A stretch of DNA of 64,000 nucleotides from Muscardinus avellanarius (taxonomy: Eukaryota; Chordata; Mammalia; Rodentia; Gliridae). The stretch covers positions 27,522,570 to 27,586,569 of the forward strand of contig OY726569.1 of the NCBI GenBank assembly GCA_963383645.1. Reading direction: 5' to 3'. Below, piece by piece: positions 33,654 through 45,795 of this stretch (position 1 is the stretch's first letter; every line of letters starts with the position of its first letter). Made by a program: the position numbers and the translations under genes. Below the pieces are notes generated by a model that saw only the letters and a program-made list of their open reading frames with translations, did not search any database and was not told the origin of the DNA.

Positions 33654-34555
33654 CCTTCAGGAAAGAATGTTATAAATAACAAAAGCAGATCTTCAGAAAG
33701 GAGCATCCTGCAAAGTCCAGTTTAATCCATGTTAGTATGGATTTAGTGTCCCTTGATGCACTTTCAACCAGGAATCCTATCGGAGTAATCAAAACCCAGA
33801 TAGGAACTCAGCCCAAGCACCCCATCTTTGCTTGTGAAGAGACCGAAGGTGGCGCAGATCACCTCAGAGCTTCATCGCTGTGGACATGAAGATGTCCTTG
33901 GAGTCCCATGGTGCAAGATGATTTCTCTCCACCCTCACCCCGCTCTAACTCTCACACTCCCAGTCCTCTATAAAATTTTCTGATATATTATACAAAAGAA
34001 TTCCAAAACGGAAATAACCATCAAAAATTCTTTTGTCCAACTTCATTTTATAAAGAAAGTATGTGCAAGATGCCAGTAAAAAACAATTAAAGAAATTTGA
34101 AGGAAAAGAAAGAACCTGCTTTCCCTCACTTCCTTCTAGCATCCCAGCTCCCGCCTGCTCCTCGGGGGCAGATTGCTGAGCAAAGAGCAACTGCTTCTCA
34201 GCACAGGCACCCGGGGCTCTGCAGCGTGGTCAGGGAATCCTTGGTCTAGTCAGCCTGTTCCAGAGCAGTTGCAACTGGTGTAAATGCCTGACACTCTGGC
34301 AGGTGAGGAGACGCAGGTTGAGCCACTGTTGTTCTACCAGCACATCCTTCCTGCCCCGCTGGCTGCTGCGGAGTGAGTCAACCTAAAGTGAGGGACTGGC
34401 CTCCATTCCTATGGTCTCTCAGGGCTTTCCAAAGAGTAGGAGAACCCATTCTGCATCCCAGTGGACATGCTTTGAAGGAAGAATACACACCTGGCAACCA
34501 TCACTCATACAAAAATACTGAAACTGAGACTGTCCACCTGCAAGTGGACAAGTCC
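33090..34555. repeat. Segmental duplication, copy 2
   Basis: Collinear with 5,650-7,440 on the same strand. It lacks both SINEs present there, has its own SINE at 33,113 and its own GT array (33,616-33,651), and abuts composite copy 3 on the left. Confidence 0.85.
33113..33346 (+). mobile_element. SINE with (AAAT)n tail
   Basis: gccaggcatggtggcacacg start; tail expanded to about 12 AAAT units. It is absent from the paralogous segment. Confidence 0.9.
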
Positions 34556-34800
34556 ATGGAGGATCACGCAGGTTCGAAGCCAGCCTCGGTGGCTTAAGAG
34601 ACCCTGTTTCCAAATTTAAAAAAATATAGAAAAATAGGCCTGGGAGTGTTGCCCGGTGGTAGAAGGAGTTCCAGGAACCCCAGTACCACCACCACCAAAA
34701 AAAAAAAAAAATTATATATATATATGGTTAAGATATAGGACTGAGGGTGTAGCTGGAAGGTAGAATGCTCCAAGGTCCATCCCTCATACTGCAAAAAAGA
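34556..34800 (+). mobile_element. Two SINE right-half fragments
   Basis: 34,556-34,700 begins mid-element (ggaggatcacgcaggttcg) and ends in poly-A. 34,735-34,800 is an ID-like half (gactgagggtgtagctggaag). Confidence 0.8.
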
Positions 34801-35199
34801 AAAAATATCCCCCAAATACACCCAACACAACTTAGTCTCATAAAAAACAGGAATGAATTTCTCTTAATTCCAATATCGAGACACCATCACAAACCTGTGA
34901 ATACATCAGAGTCTCACCATCCAATTTAACACAACCCCCAAACTATAAGTTCATTACACACTACAACGACCCCACCCCTGAGGACATACAATAAATCTCT
35001 GAATTCCCACCTTGCAAAGAAGGCAAATAAGAACAACAACATATTTCATTGGGAAATGACTAACCCACAACTCCCGTGCCCCCAATCAAAATCCCCACTT
35101 TCCGGCGTCCACGAAGGCCCACCTCAGAATTGCACACACAGAGAGCCCGCAGTAAGCTTTTCTCCCGGGACACCCAGGTCTCCACCAATCTTTATTGGA
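34801..35199. other. Unique DNA, nothing recognised
   Basis: No gene or repeat identified ahead of the CpG-rich patch. Confidence 0.4.
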
Positions 35200-35530
35200 A
35201 GCTCCTTTGAGTCAGCGGGCGCCGCCCGTGCACAGCGGCCTCTCCCTGGTCCTGGCCCCAGCTGACAAGCCAGGCTGCAAGGGCCCAGCCAGGCTCAGGG
35301 CCTCCACCCAGTGGCCATTACCTCTGCGCCCAGGCACCGGCTCCCGAGGCCGTTGGTACCAGCCCTGTGCTCACGAGCCTGCACAACGCCCACGCGAAGC
35401 CGCAGTGGATGCTGGGAGCTGTTAAAGCGGGCGTGCGCATGCCCCAGGGTGAGCCGTAGGAACGGTGCGTGCATGCGACAGGGTGACATCGGTGGGCATC
35501 CTAAGCATGCGCGAGGGAAAGCCTAGCCCG
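35200..35530. promoter_or_regulatory. CpG-rich patch, candidate promoter
   Basis: The CpG density is far above surrounding DNA. NRF1-like text (gtgcgcatgc, gcatgcgcga) and a ZNF143-like ggatgctgggagctgt occur here. It lies about 1 kb upstream of the candidate first exon of the NUT-like gene. It could serve that gene or be a relic of another transcription unit. No TATA box is evident. Confidence 0.45.
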
Positions 35531-35704
35531 GGAGATCCTGCAAGACTGGCTGTAATCGCCAGGCCTTATGATTGAGGCAGCACATTTTCATGGAGCGTCT
35601 GTGGCTGCCTGTCTTAAAACACATAATTACAAATAAGCCATCCATACATTCCATACCCCTCTCAATGAAACGCGTCGCACAGGTCCATCCTGAGCCGAGT
35701 GCTT

Positions 35705-35910
35705 TATTTAATTTTGTACTGGAGATTGAATCCCGGAGCATTCTACCACCGAGCTACACCCCAGCCCTGTTTTTTAATTCTTTATTTTGAAACAGGATCT
35801 CTATAAGTTGCAGAGGGCCTAAGTAGCTGAGGCTGGCCACAAACCTGCAATCCTCTTGTTTCAGTTTCCCAAGTACTGCGAATACAAGCATGTGCCACCA
35901 TGCCCAGAAA
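35705..35910 (-). mobile_element. SINE, B1-ID dimer type, antisense
   Basis: tgtactggagattgaatccc start, caccatgcccag end. Confidence 0.88.
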
Positions 35911-36531
35911 GCCCAGTGCTTTTTATCCACTTTAGACTGTGTTTTGATTCTTGCTCACTCCTTAAAAAAAAAAAAAATGTCCTTTAAAGATTCCTAGTCC
36001 TTCTGAAGGTTCCATTAAAGGACAGTTCTGGAAAGAATTTCAGGTCTGGGAAACACTCTAAAGACGTGATTTGTTCCTATGCCAACGGCTGTGTTTTTTA
36101 GTCAGACTATCATGCTGAAGAATGAAGACTGCACCATGGACATTTACTGGCAACACAAGGATTGCTTTGGAAAACACCATGCACCCAGCATGCAAATACC
36201 CAGCTCTCCTGGGATGTATGATCCTCCTTCAAACACCATCCTCGAGTCTCCCTGAGAAGCCCTGTATTCATCTGAATATGTGTAGCAAATTTCTCTCATA
36301 AGCTGCAACCATGACTGGAATTAGTTAAGTGCCCACCTCTACAAGAGCAGCAGGGTAGAATGAGTGGACTCAAGTAAGGTTAATCAAGGAAGAATGGAAG
36401 GAAGATGACTTCCTTGTGCGATGAAACTGAGAAACCTTTAAAATGGTCTAGAGGCACACACCAACTATGTTGCCAGTGTATTCTGAGAGGGGAGTTGAAG
36501 TTCTTGCCTAACTGCCAGAGCTCTCATTGGA

Positions 36532-36763
36532 ATGTTCCCTCTCCCACTCGGCCATGCTGCCCAGCCCCTCCCCCACCATAGAATGTCTGGGCCCTACATT
36601 CTGTTCCTATTTAAATTCAAACTTTACCTGCCCAGCTCTAGTTGGACCTCGAGCATCGGCTGGAGCCAGCTCAAGCTCTGGGTCCTGCAGTTGACTCTTC
36701 TGACTGTGGAGGACATCAGTGTCAAAGTCAGTGTTAAAGCGTGTGGGGATGATTTTAGAAGCA
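36532..36763 (+). other. Candidate 5' exon of the NUT-like gene
   Basis: Conceptual translation HRMSGPYILFLFKFKLYL resembles the N-terminal exon of human NUTM2 proteins (an RMSG...FTFKFSLF segment, from memory). A gcag/gtaagc donor ends it at about 36,763. Its phase (2 nt) does not fit exon 2 (which needs 1 nt), so it may be untranslated or frame-damaged here. Confidence 0.4.
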
Positions 36764-38805
36764 GGTAAGCCTGGAGGGTCAGGGGATTGTTATCTGTATA
36801 CCTGCCACTCCTTAAATCTTTGAGAATTTGAATTTGGCACTTACCCTGGGGACAACTGACTAAGCTGACCTAGAGGAAGGAGAGAGGGATGTGTTTCCCC
36901 AAGGGTAGCTCACTTAGAGATATGGGGGAATCCTCCAGCAGGATGTACTACTTATGAGAAGGAGAGGGATTCTTTGAGGTAGATCAAGATGCCTTGGTGG
37001 AAATACAGTGGGTCAGGAAAAAGACAGGATTCAGGTGACTTTAGTCTTCCTAGATAGAGACAGGTCACCTCAACAGGTTTAGAGGTAGTGGCGGGAGTGT
37101 GTCACAGTGTGACCTGGAGGGGGTTCAGTGGGAAAGCTTGAGCCCCAGGTCCTTTCTCAAGACACCTAGAACTCCCCGTGATATCTTTCTAAGGGGCTTG
37201 AGAATAGTATCCTAGCTCTTACGGGACACTGGTGAGAAATGCTGTTAGCCAGGACATTGCTTGATGAGGTTCTCTCTTACGACACTGGTGATGAAACCTC
37301 TCTGTGAGGGCTCTCCAACTGCCATAGCCCAGACCCCCTTGGCCTCTTCCTTCTCAGAAGGAAGCTTCTTCTTCAGCCTAGGCAACTGATGTCTTTGATT
37401 TCACTGGTGCAGGGCAGCTGGGAGACCTCAACCAACATAGTGCTGGGGCCTCCCTGAATTGCTGGATTGTTGTCGCCCTACGGACACAGGGCTTCAGAGG
37501 TTCTCAATCTTTCCACTCTACTGTGTATGTTCAACCTTCCTTGTACAATTGACAGGAAGACTTTGCTCATCTTCCTTGTCTGCTACTTTGTGATCAGGGA
37601 ACAGATGTGGGTACACCTAGCTTTCTGGAAGCAGGTTCTATGACTGCTGGAACCTTCCAGGGGAAAGAGACCAGCATAGAATCAGGAAGATCCCTGTAAT
37701 TGCGACTGTTATGAGAAGTCACATTAGGGCCTCTTGTAAGGGGAATGCTTTATGGCCCTTGCTCTCATCCACTGGTCTGCATCAAGGCTTAATGGATAGG
37801 CAGGTGTCCTTGTCCCACCTGGTAGCTGGCTCCAGCCTGGTTTCTGTGAGCCTTTCCTGTTCATTATTGGAAGCTAAAAAAGAAAACAAAACAGAAAGGA
37901 TGGGTGAACAAACAGGTCTTGATTGGATCCATTTCCCACAATGAATTCTGACATGACTAGTGGTTGTTAATACCTCTGGTGACCATCCCTGACAAACCCA
38001 TGGCACCCCCCCCCCACACACACACACACCTTTACCATCCTAGGCGGCAGCTGCTGCACTGCAAGGACCTGATCTCAGGGACCCAATGTCTAGCCCACTC
38101 ACCTCTTTCCTGGAAACAGACCTCCCCATGTATGGCAAGCCCCACTGCTGGGGACAGGGTGGCCAGAAATGTACCCACCTTGATCTTTGCTGTGGAAGGA
38201 GCCAGGAGAAGCATCCACCTTCATTACTGATTTCCCTTCAGGGTTCCTCATGCAATGTCTAAGGAGCGATTCCACTGATGTGCCTTTGTTTCTACGTGAT
38301 AGGTTGGGGGAAGAGAGATGACTATTAGGAGCATCAGCAAAACAGACACTAAGGGAGTGAGGGCGCATCACCCTTTGAACCTGTGGCCAACCTATAGGCT
38401 CATAGAGTGCCGGGGCCAGGCCGAGACAAGGTCCCTTTCCCACAGGTGGGATGCCTAGATGGCATCACTGAGCAGAGTCCACAGATCCATTTCTAGGGAG
38501 ATGCCTGGGCAGGAGGCTCCAAAGCCCGCAGCGGGTCTCAAGAGGAGGGAAGGCCTAGGTGCTGCTCCTGGCAGACAGTGGTCTGGAAGTCTGAGTGGAC
38601 TTGGAACCAGGTGTTTGCCGGGATACTTCTGAACAGTTGGAAAACAGCATGAAATCCAATCAGAAACACAAACTGCCCGATGCCCCTGCCCCAGTGGCCT
38701 GAACTGCTGAGCTTCCTCTCTCACTCCCAGTGACCGAGGGGCTGTGCGTTGCTCTCCAGCTTCCACTTCTCCTCCTCAGCTCAACCCTTTCCTCTGTCTC
38801 CACAG

Positions 38806-41800
38806 CATCTACAGCTCTGGGACAGAACATGGTCCTGAACCCTGCGGCCTCCATGTCTCCATTCGCTGGCCTGCCCCTCGTGCCAGCTCTCCCTGTCCCA
38901 GCAGTCCAGTGGTCCTGGAAGCAGCCCCCAGGCCCCTTCATGCCTGCATCGAGCTCTCAGGGGAGCACACAGCTGCAGCCTGCCCATCCCACGACACCTT
39001 CTGTCGCGGGAGCTGGTGGCCATGGGCCAGGTGGGCCTGGGTCTTTCAACCTCATCTTCCAAGTTGGGACAGAAGTGCGGCCAGCAGGGCCTCCAAATAC
39101 TCAGAATGTTGTCCTCACTCAGGCCCCGGCCAGTTGGAGTGCCCTCAATGGGACTGTGGTGCAACCCGCTCCCATCCTCATGGTGATTCCTGCCCCAGTG
39201 ACCATTGTGCCTGCCTCGGACAGCGCCAAGCCCCAGCCCTCAGTGGGTAGCTCGACCCTGGGCCTCGCCCCTCAGGGCCCACCACCGTTAGCCACCCTGG
39301 CCCCCATTGCATCTCCTATGACCGGCGAGCCATGGCCACACCAGGCAGGTGGAGAGGGCAGCCTGGCCAGCTCCCAGGACGGGGCCTCCACGGATGGCTC
39401 CTGCAGACAGTACAGTGTCTACGAGAACTTTCTACACTGGCAGCACATCAAGACCCTTGTGTGCAGGAACCTCCCCGGGACGCCTGATGTGAAGGCACTC
39501 TCCTGCTTCCTCATGTGAGTGCCCCCATGGCCTGGGGCTCACCCTGAAGTTCTGCCCGAGTGGACATGTGGGCTGGGGGCCTGGGCTGGAGAGTGCCAAG
39601 GATGGCCGGTCAGGAGGGGAAGGGCAAGCTGAGTGCCGCGTGCCAGTACCATGCCTCTAGGGCCAGGCAGGAAGTGTGCCTTCTCCCGCTGGTCCTCAGC
39701 CCCGGGAGTGCAGCCATTGTTCCTCAGCTGTCATCACCACCATTCAGAGGACTTAGTCAGAGAAGACACCTAGTGCAGTGGGGGCCCAGAACTGAGTCCT
39801 GACTCCGTAGCTGGTCCCTTCCCTAGTATTTCAACTTCAACAGGGACCTGATGGTTGGTGCCCAGAGGACAGCACAGCCAGGGGAAAAAAGAAGTGCTGG
39901 GCTGACAGATGACATAAAGACGCCCACTGAGTTATTCTGGAGAACCCCCTCTCCATGGCACCCTGGGGTACACAGGCTCCACTTAGATCTGAGGTGGTTT
40001 ATGTCCTCTTCCAGGACTTTGACCTGCTCTTTGGCCTTTCTGTGCACTTCTATATTCCATACGGAGCACCTGTGCTGGGTGGTTCAACCACAGACACACG
40101 TTTCGCACATTTCTGGGGTTGGTGTCTAGTGAAGCTCCTCCTCCTGGCTTGAGAAGACGTATGCCCCACTCGTCCGCACTGGCGGAACTGAGTGTGTTTT
40201 GGTCCTCTTCCTCTGCATGCACCACTGACATCTTGAGACCCTGCCCTCAAGACCTTACCTGCCCCTACACCCACCCAAGTCCCCATCTGCAAACATCTTC
40301 CCTATATGTGCACATACGAGGTAGGGCTTCAGCACAACTGTGGAGGACACACCACATGTCTACCACACACAGCAACGCAGGACTCAGAGCCACCTGAGAG
40401 AGGCCAACGCAGCCCTAACTGGTAGGGGAGGCCTGTGGGAGGCCGAGAACATACCTTGTAGGGGCAGCTGTCCAGGCAGTAACACGGAGGCATGCGGCTG
40501 TGCTGACCTGGGGCCCCTGGGCTGGAGGGCGGGCTGGGGGACCGTGGCTGACCCTGAGCAATTGCAGCCCCGTGCTCTGGACCCTGTCGCGACGGGAGCC
40601 CACCATGTCTCTGGAGGACGGGCTGTGTAGGGGCCTGCAGGAATGGCAGCGAACGAGCAACTTTGACAAGATCATCTTCCACAAGATGGCGGAGAAGTGA
40701 GTCAGAGCCCCTGGCCGCCCAGAGCTGGGGTGCGAGGACTGCACAGGGGCATGGTGCGGCTGGTAACAAGCCCTGTTGGGAGAGTCCACTCCTACAGGCC
40801 CGAGCCTGCATGCCCTGCTGCCCAGGCACTGTCTCCCTCCCTGGAGGGCTGGGGTTCCAAGTTTGGGCCCGTGATGCTCCAGGCTCCCTAGTCTTGGGTC
40901 CACACTGGCTTTGAGGCTCCGGGTCAGGGTGGGAGGCCTAACACAGCCAGCCAACGTGGTCTCCTGTGCAGCGGGGCTGCACATATGGGACACTCCACTA
41001 GTACATGCCACGCACCGGACAAGGCCTGTTGCCCTTTACAGGGTGGGCCGCCCCTGCTCATCGAGGACACCACAGTTACAGTCTTGCATCCAACAGAGGG
41101 TGGGCGTGGGGATAGCATGGTGGGCAAAGCCTACCTCCAGACACCCTGAGGACAAGTCTCTTCCTATGACCTTTGCTCCTTCCTGTCATCCCTGTCACTC
41201 AAATGAGCAAACAACAACAACAACTGCACAATCCCTGCCTTCTTGTAATAATCCCAGTCCTCTCTGTTTAGCTTCCACTCTGTGTGACCTCCTCTTGGCC
41301 CTTGGCTCCCAGATAATACCTCCAGGGCTCATGGGACAGCCTCGGCATTCCCGAGGTGACAGGACCCTGGTATTCTAGGCCACCAATCACCTCCCTCATG
41401 AGTTGACTGGTGTCTTCTTTTCTGTTTGATTCTGGGCAAGGACAGGAGAGTCCTGGAGGAGGGATCCCGCAGGGGACCTGATGAGTTGGCTAGGCCGGCC
41501 AGTTTCCCTTGGGTGCTAGGTGACATGGTGGAACTCCAGGAGCTGTGTTCTGCTCGGGCTACAGCTCCTTCCTGGGGCTGCCACAGCATGCACATGCACT
41601 GCTCCTACCCCTGCGCTGGGATCCTGCCTCCTCTGGGGATGTGGCTGGCACCCCTGCTGTCGCTTACCTGAATCCTAACCACCTATCATCTCTGTCACCC
41701 AGGTTCACGGAATTTGAGGCTGCAGAGGAGATGGAGAATCCCCGGCTGCAGCCTCCTGCAGCCCCTCCTGCAGAATCCCAGGGCCGGCCTCCTGCAGCCC

Positions 41801-44261
41801 CACCCAGGCAGGACCCCCCGAAGCCCTCAGCTCCCAAGGTGGCCCAGCAGCCAGGTGAGGCTTTCCACATTCCCATAAGCACTCATGAGAGAAGTCAGGG
41901 CTCAGGAAGAACTCTGCCCCCAGGAGCACTTTTCCTTCAAGATGGGGCCCTTGTGGTTGCAAGCAGAGCGCACCCCTAGGCTGGGCTCCCTGCTGCCCTT
42001 GCTCCTGGACTGCTTGGCTGGCTATTGACCTTGCCAAGTTCAGAGCTCTCTCTCCCTGCACTGTCCACTGGACTCAGTGGCTCCAAATGTCCTCCCACGT
42101 GACCATTGTCTTAATGCCCCACCTCATGCACAGCATCCTCTATGGGTCCTGAGGTCAGGATGCCCTGGCTCACCCTGGGCCAGATTAGGTCTTCTGCCTG
42201 CCCTGCAGCAAGTGTTTGGGGTGATGCTGGAGCCCTGTGCACACACCACCCTCCTCTTCCTCCCTGTCCTAGTGTGTGTCTCCAGGAAGACTGGTCCCAA
42301 GTCCCGGGCTGACCGCCCCCTGGCACCCAAGCGCCAGCTGCCAGCACAGACCAAGGCACCGCAGGAGATCCCTCCTGAAGCCGTGCAGGAAAATATCAAC
42401 ATCATGGAGCACCTGAGTGGGCCTTGTTCCTCAGCCTCAGAGGAGTCTGACACAGCCTGTGAGGAGGACCAAATGCAGCAACTGCCCGAAGGATACAGCG
42501 CCAGCTCTAACCCGAACATCATGAGCTACATTGACAAGCTGTGCGCCCAGAAGGACTTTGTCACCAGGGTAGGCTGGACCTGGATCCCTGATATCTGGAG
42601 GATTTTGGGAATGGTACCCCGGCCCTTGGAATTAAGCTGGGTCCCTAGTACTAAGTATAGTGAGCATGTGTATGTGTGTGCGTGTGCATGTGTGTAGCTA
42701 GTGGTCATGATGACTTAGAAGCCCCCACCCCCCGTAGTACCAGGCTCATTGCTTCCTGTTCTTCCTGGAAGTCTCCTTGGCCTTGGGGTTGCTCCAGGCC
42801 ACGTATAGCCATGCTTTATCCTTCTTTTCCCAGGTGGAGGCCATCATTCACCCCCAATTCCTGGCAGATTTGCTTTCCTCAGAAGCAGACGTGGATATCT
42901 TGGCCTTAACCAAAGAGTTGGAGGAGGAAGAAGAACTGACTTCTGACCAGGTAGGCGCTGGGGCGAGGGTCAATAGGCACACAAGTATCCAGGGGAATAC
43001 CTGTAAACAAGAAATGAAAGGTAACAGGTAGATCAGGGCATGGTCACCAGTAACGTTAGCAGAGGGGACGAAACCTGGTAGAAAGGAGAGAGGGACACCA
43101 GGTGGGACAAGGGAGATGGACCACAAGGAACCAGGGCACAGGGACACCAGCTATACTGGCAAGCAAAGGTTCCTAAGGCAGAAAAGGAAAAAAGGGATAC
43201 CAGATTAACAGAGGACTGGAGAGCCCGGATAGACTAGGGCAAGAGTGTCACCAGGTACACCTGGGGACGTGAAACACCAGGTAGAACTAGGAGCATAAGA
43301 CACCAGAAAGACAAAGCTGAGAGGGACCTCACCCTCTAGAAGCAAACTCCAGACAGACAGGGGAGGGAGGATATGCAGTAGACCTGAGTGGAGGAGACCC
43401 TACTCTCAAGCTTTGGTCAACCTGGCTATCCCTGTCCTGCTGGAGATTCATGGTTTCCTGAGCATGGCTGCCCCTGGATGGAGTGTTGTGGGGATGGACA
43501 AGATGGCAGGAGACAGGAGATCCAGGGAGGGCTGAGGCTGCAGGGCTGAAAGAAGGCCCACCACGTGAGCGGGCATAGACCAAGTCCTTCTCTTAGACCT
43601 AGACAGGTGATGCTCAGATCCTCCCTCCTGTCCCAAGCCCCTGGGATCCCAGTCTCTTTGCCCTCCCCCTGCCTGGTGCAGAGTCGGCAAGTCATATTTC
43701 CTCCTGCAGCTGGTGGAAAAGCGTCTCCAGTCCTCCAAGAAGAAAGGAGATGTGCGGGGCCAATGGAGTCGCACTGTGCCTGCACTGGACTCAAGAGCTT
43801 CCAAGTCTGCGGCCTGTCGAGGTGCAGAGCGAGATGGCCGTGTTGTGCGAGGGTTTAGCACCGAGGCCGGACCCCCACGGATCACCTCCCAGGAACTTGG
43901 GAGACACAGGGTCACAGATGCAGATTTGCCTAAGGGTGCTGCCGCAGGCTCCCTTGGTGCTGCCGGGCCCCCCACTGAGGACTGCTCAGCCACCTGCATG
44001 AGCCTCAGGCCAAGAGGTGCTGGAGGTCAAGTGCCCCAGCAGGGAAGGAGCCTCCTCCCCACCCTACGTCCAGCCACCTACTCCAAGACGCAAGCTCTCA
44101 TGGGAGGTGCATCTCGGCTGGCAAAGGCCCCCTGCTCTGGGCCTTCACTGGAGGGGTCTGGACAGCAAGATGAGTCTCTGGGCCTGGCTCGAGGCTCACA
44201 GCCTCAGAAGAGGAAGTGTGAGTCATCAGGGCCCCCGAAGAGGAAGAAGAAGAGGCATTGA
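38806..44261 (+). CDS. NUT family member (NUTM2/NUTM1-like), multi-exon, frame intact
   Basis: Six coding exons with consensus splice sites and matching phases: 38,806-39,514; 40,568-40,696; 41,703-41,854; 42,273-42,568; 42,834-42,950; 43,710-44,261. From the first in-frame ATG (38,829) the product is 643 residues. It has a Pro-rich N-terminus with VVLTQAP, the family signature [12 protein letters not shown] (about residue 196), [73 protein letters not shown] and [15 protein letters not shown]. An acidic run follows, then a basic nuclear-localisation tail, [11 protein letters not shown] proteins are testis-biased nuclear factors, and NUTM1 recruits EP300 to drive histone hyperacetylation in spermatids. 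The protein is shorter than human NUTM2/NUTM1. Introns exclude a retrocopy. Orthology (NUTM2 versus a lineage-specific paralogue) cannot be settled here. Confidence 0.88.
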
Positions 44262-44399
44262 GGCCCCTGGTGTCAGTGGCTGGCCCCCAGGGTGCTCACC
44301 ACTCAGGTTGGGCCTTGGCGTGGGTTCAGCCTCATTGCATCCTGAAACCCAATGAATTGAAGGCTCCTCACACTGTGGGGATCCCGCTGGTCCTCAGCA

Positions 44400-44500
44400 T
44401 GGGGAGGCAGGGGAGGGTATTGGGAGGGTTGGGGTAGGCAAAGGGTGGGCAGAGGGTGGGCGGGGAATGAGAAAGTTTGGGAGAGTGGGTGTGAGTGGGA
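44400..44500 (+). other. G-rich tract, possible quadruplex former
   Basis: Repeated ggggag/gggtgggc/gagggtgggcgggg blocks lie 140 bp past the NUT-like stop codon, possibly in the 3' UTR or near the termination region. Confidence 0.4.
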
Positions 44501-44559
44501 AACTGAACCCTGGGGTATTATAATCTGTATAAGTAAAGTTAGTGTGGTTAGCGAATGTG

Positions 44560-45285
44560 CTGACTCTTGTCTTGGTATCTGTGCTGCTCCTTGGGGTGAG
44601 GACTGGGAGGACTGTAGGATCCTTGATTCCAGCTTCTAGGGTGCACAGGCACACTCGGTGTCTGGATGATGCCTTTAGGTTTAGACTGGTCATTCCACTG
44701 TTCCTGAGAGAGAAAGATCAAAACTCCCTGAAATTCCATTCATGACCCCACTCACAAGTTCCTGCTTCGTGTAGAGAAACTTCACATCCCTTCATTATCT
44801 GTGTCTCTTGGACATCTTTGTGTTACCAATTGTCTGAGAATCTTAGGCTCAATTTGGAAAGCATTCCCAGACAGGCCAGTCCTGCCCCTTGGTGTTAGCA
44901 TCTTCGTCTTGGAGGCAATTGGATTTCAGTTGTATCAAGAGGCAAGTTGCGGTCTGACGCAACTCGCGTGGCTGGTCTTCCCATTGTGCACCCAGATGCA
45001 GGAGCCAGTATCTACCAATAGTTCTTTGAAAACATGATAGAAACCCTTCAACACATGTTTTCATACTTGACACAAATATACCCTTAACCTTTTAAATTCA
45101 GTTAACAAGAAGAAGATATAGTCAGGCAAACTGACCTCTTTATTTGCCATTTCTTTGTTTGAATTTGATTTACTATTTGTTAACATAGTAAAAATACATA
45201 GTCATAGTAAAAATGTTCTTTAGTATTTATTATAAGGTAGTTTGCTAACCTTTGATTTTCTCTTTAAGAATAAGTTTAGGTTGCT
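44560..45285. other. Unique DNA downstream of the NUT-like gene
   Basis: No convincing poly-A signal, gene or repeat recognised. Confidence 0.4.
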
Positions 45286-45486
45286 GGGTGTGGTGGTGCA
45301 CGCTTGTAATCCCTGTGCTTGGGAGGCGGAGACAGGAGGATCGCACAGGCTCGAAGCCATCCACGTGCGCTGGCTTAGGAGATCCTGTTGCCAAATAAAA
45401 ATATAAAAATAGGTCTGAGAGTGTAGCCCGGAGGTAGAAGGGCTTCCAGGAACCCTAGTATTACAAAAAAACAAAAAAACAAAAAC
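45286..45486 (+). mobile_element. SINE, ggtctgagagtgtagcc right half
   Basis: gctgggtgtggtggtgcacg start, (ACAAAAA)n tail. Confidence 0.9.
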
Positions 45487-45594
45487 GGTCAACTTCATTT
45501 TTTAAGGACATTTTTTCTAGACAGAATTCTTGTCTGACACATTTTCTTCTCAGCCCATTGAATATATCATCTTATAGTTGTCTTACCCCTGTTT

Positions 45595-45795
45595 TTTTTT
45601 GTTTATTTTTGGCACTGTGGTTTGAACCCAAGGACATTCTACCTCCAAAGTACATCTCTAGCCCTATTTTATTTTTTACTTTTGAAATAGTGTCTCATTA
45701 AGGTGCCGAGGGCCCCAGTAAGTTGCTGAGGCTGGCCACCAAACTATAATGATCTTCCTGTCTCAGCCTCCCTATGTGCCACCATTCTGGGTTCC
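45595..45795 (-). mobile_element. SINE, antisense, diverged
   Basis: ggcactgtggtttgaacccaag start, gccaccattctggg end. Confidence 0.8.

Noticed and set aside
40329..42522. Antisense ORFs of 130-200 residues across the NUT-like gene
   Set aside because: Shadows of GC-rich sense exons and introns. They cross exon-intron borders and have no recognisable domain.
38806..44261. NUT-like gene as a processed retrocopy
   Set aside because: Five introns with GT-AG borders and matching phases are present, so it derives from genomic DNA, not mRNA.
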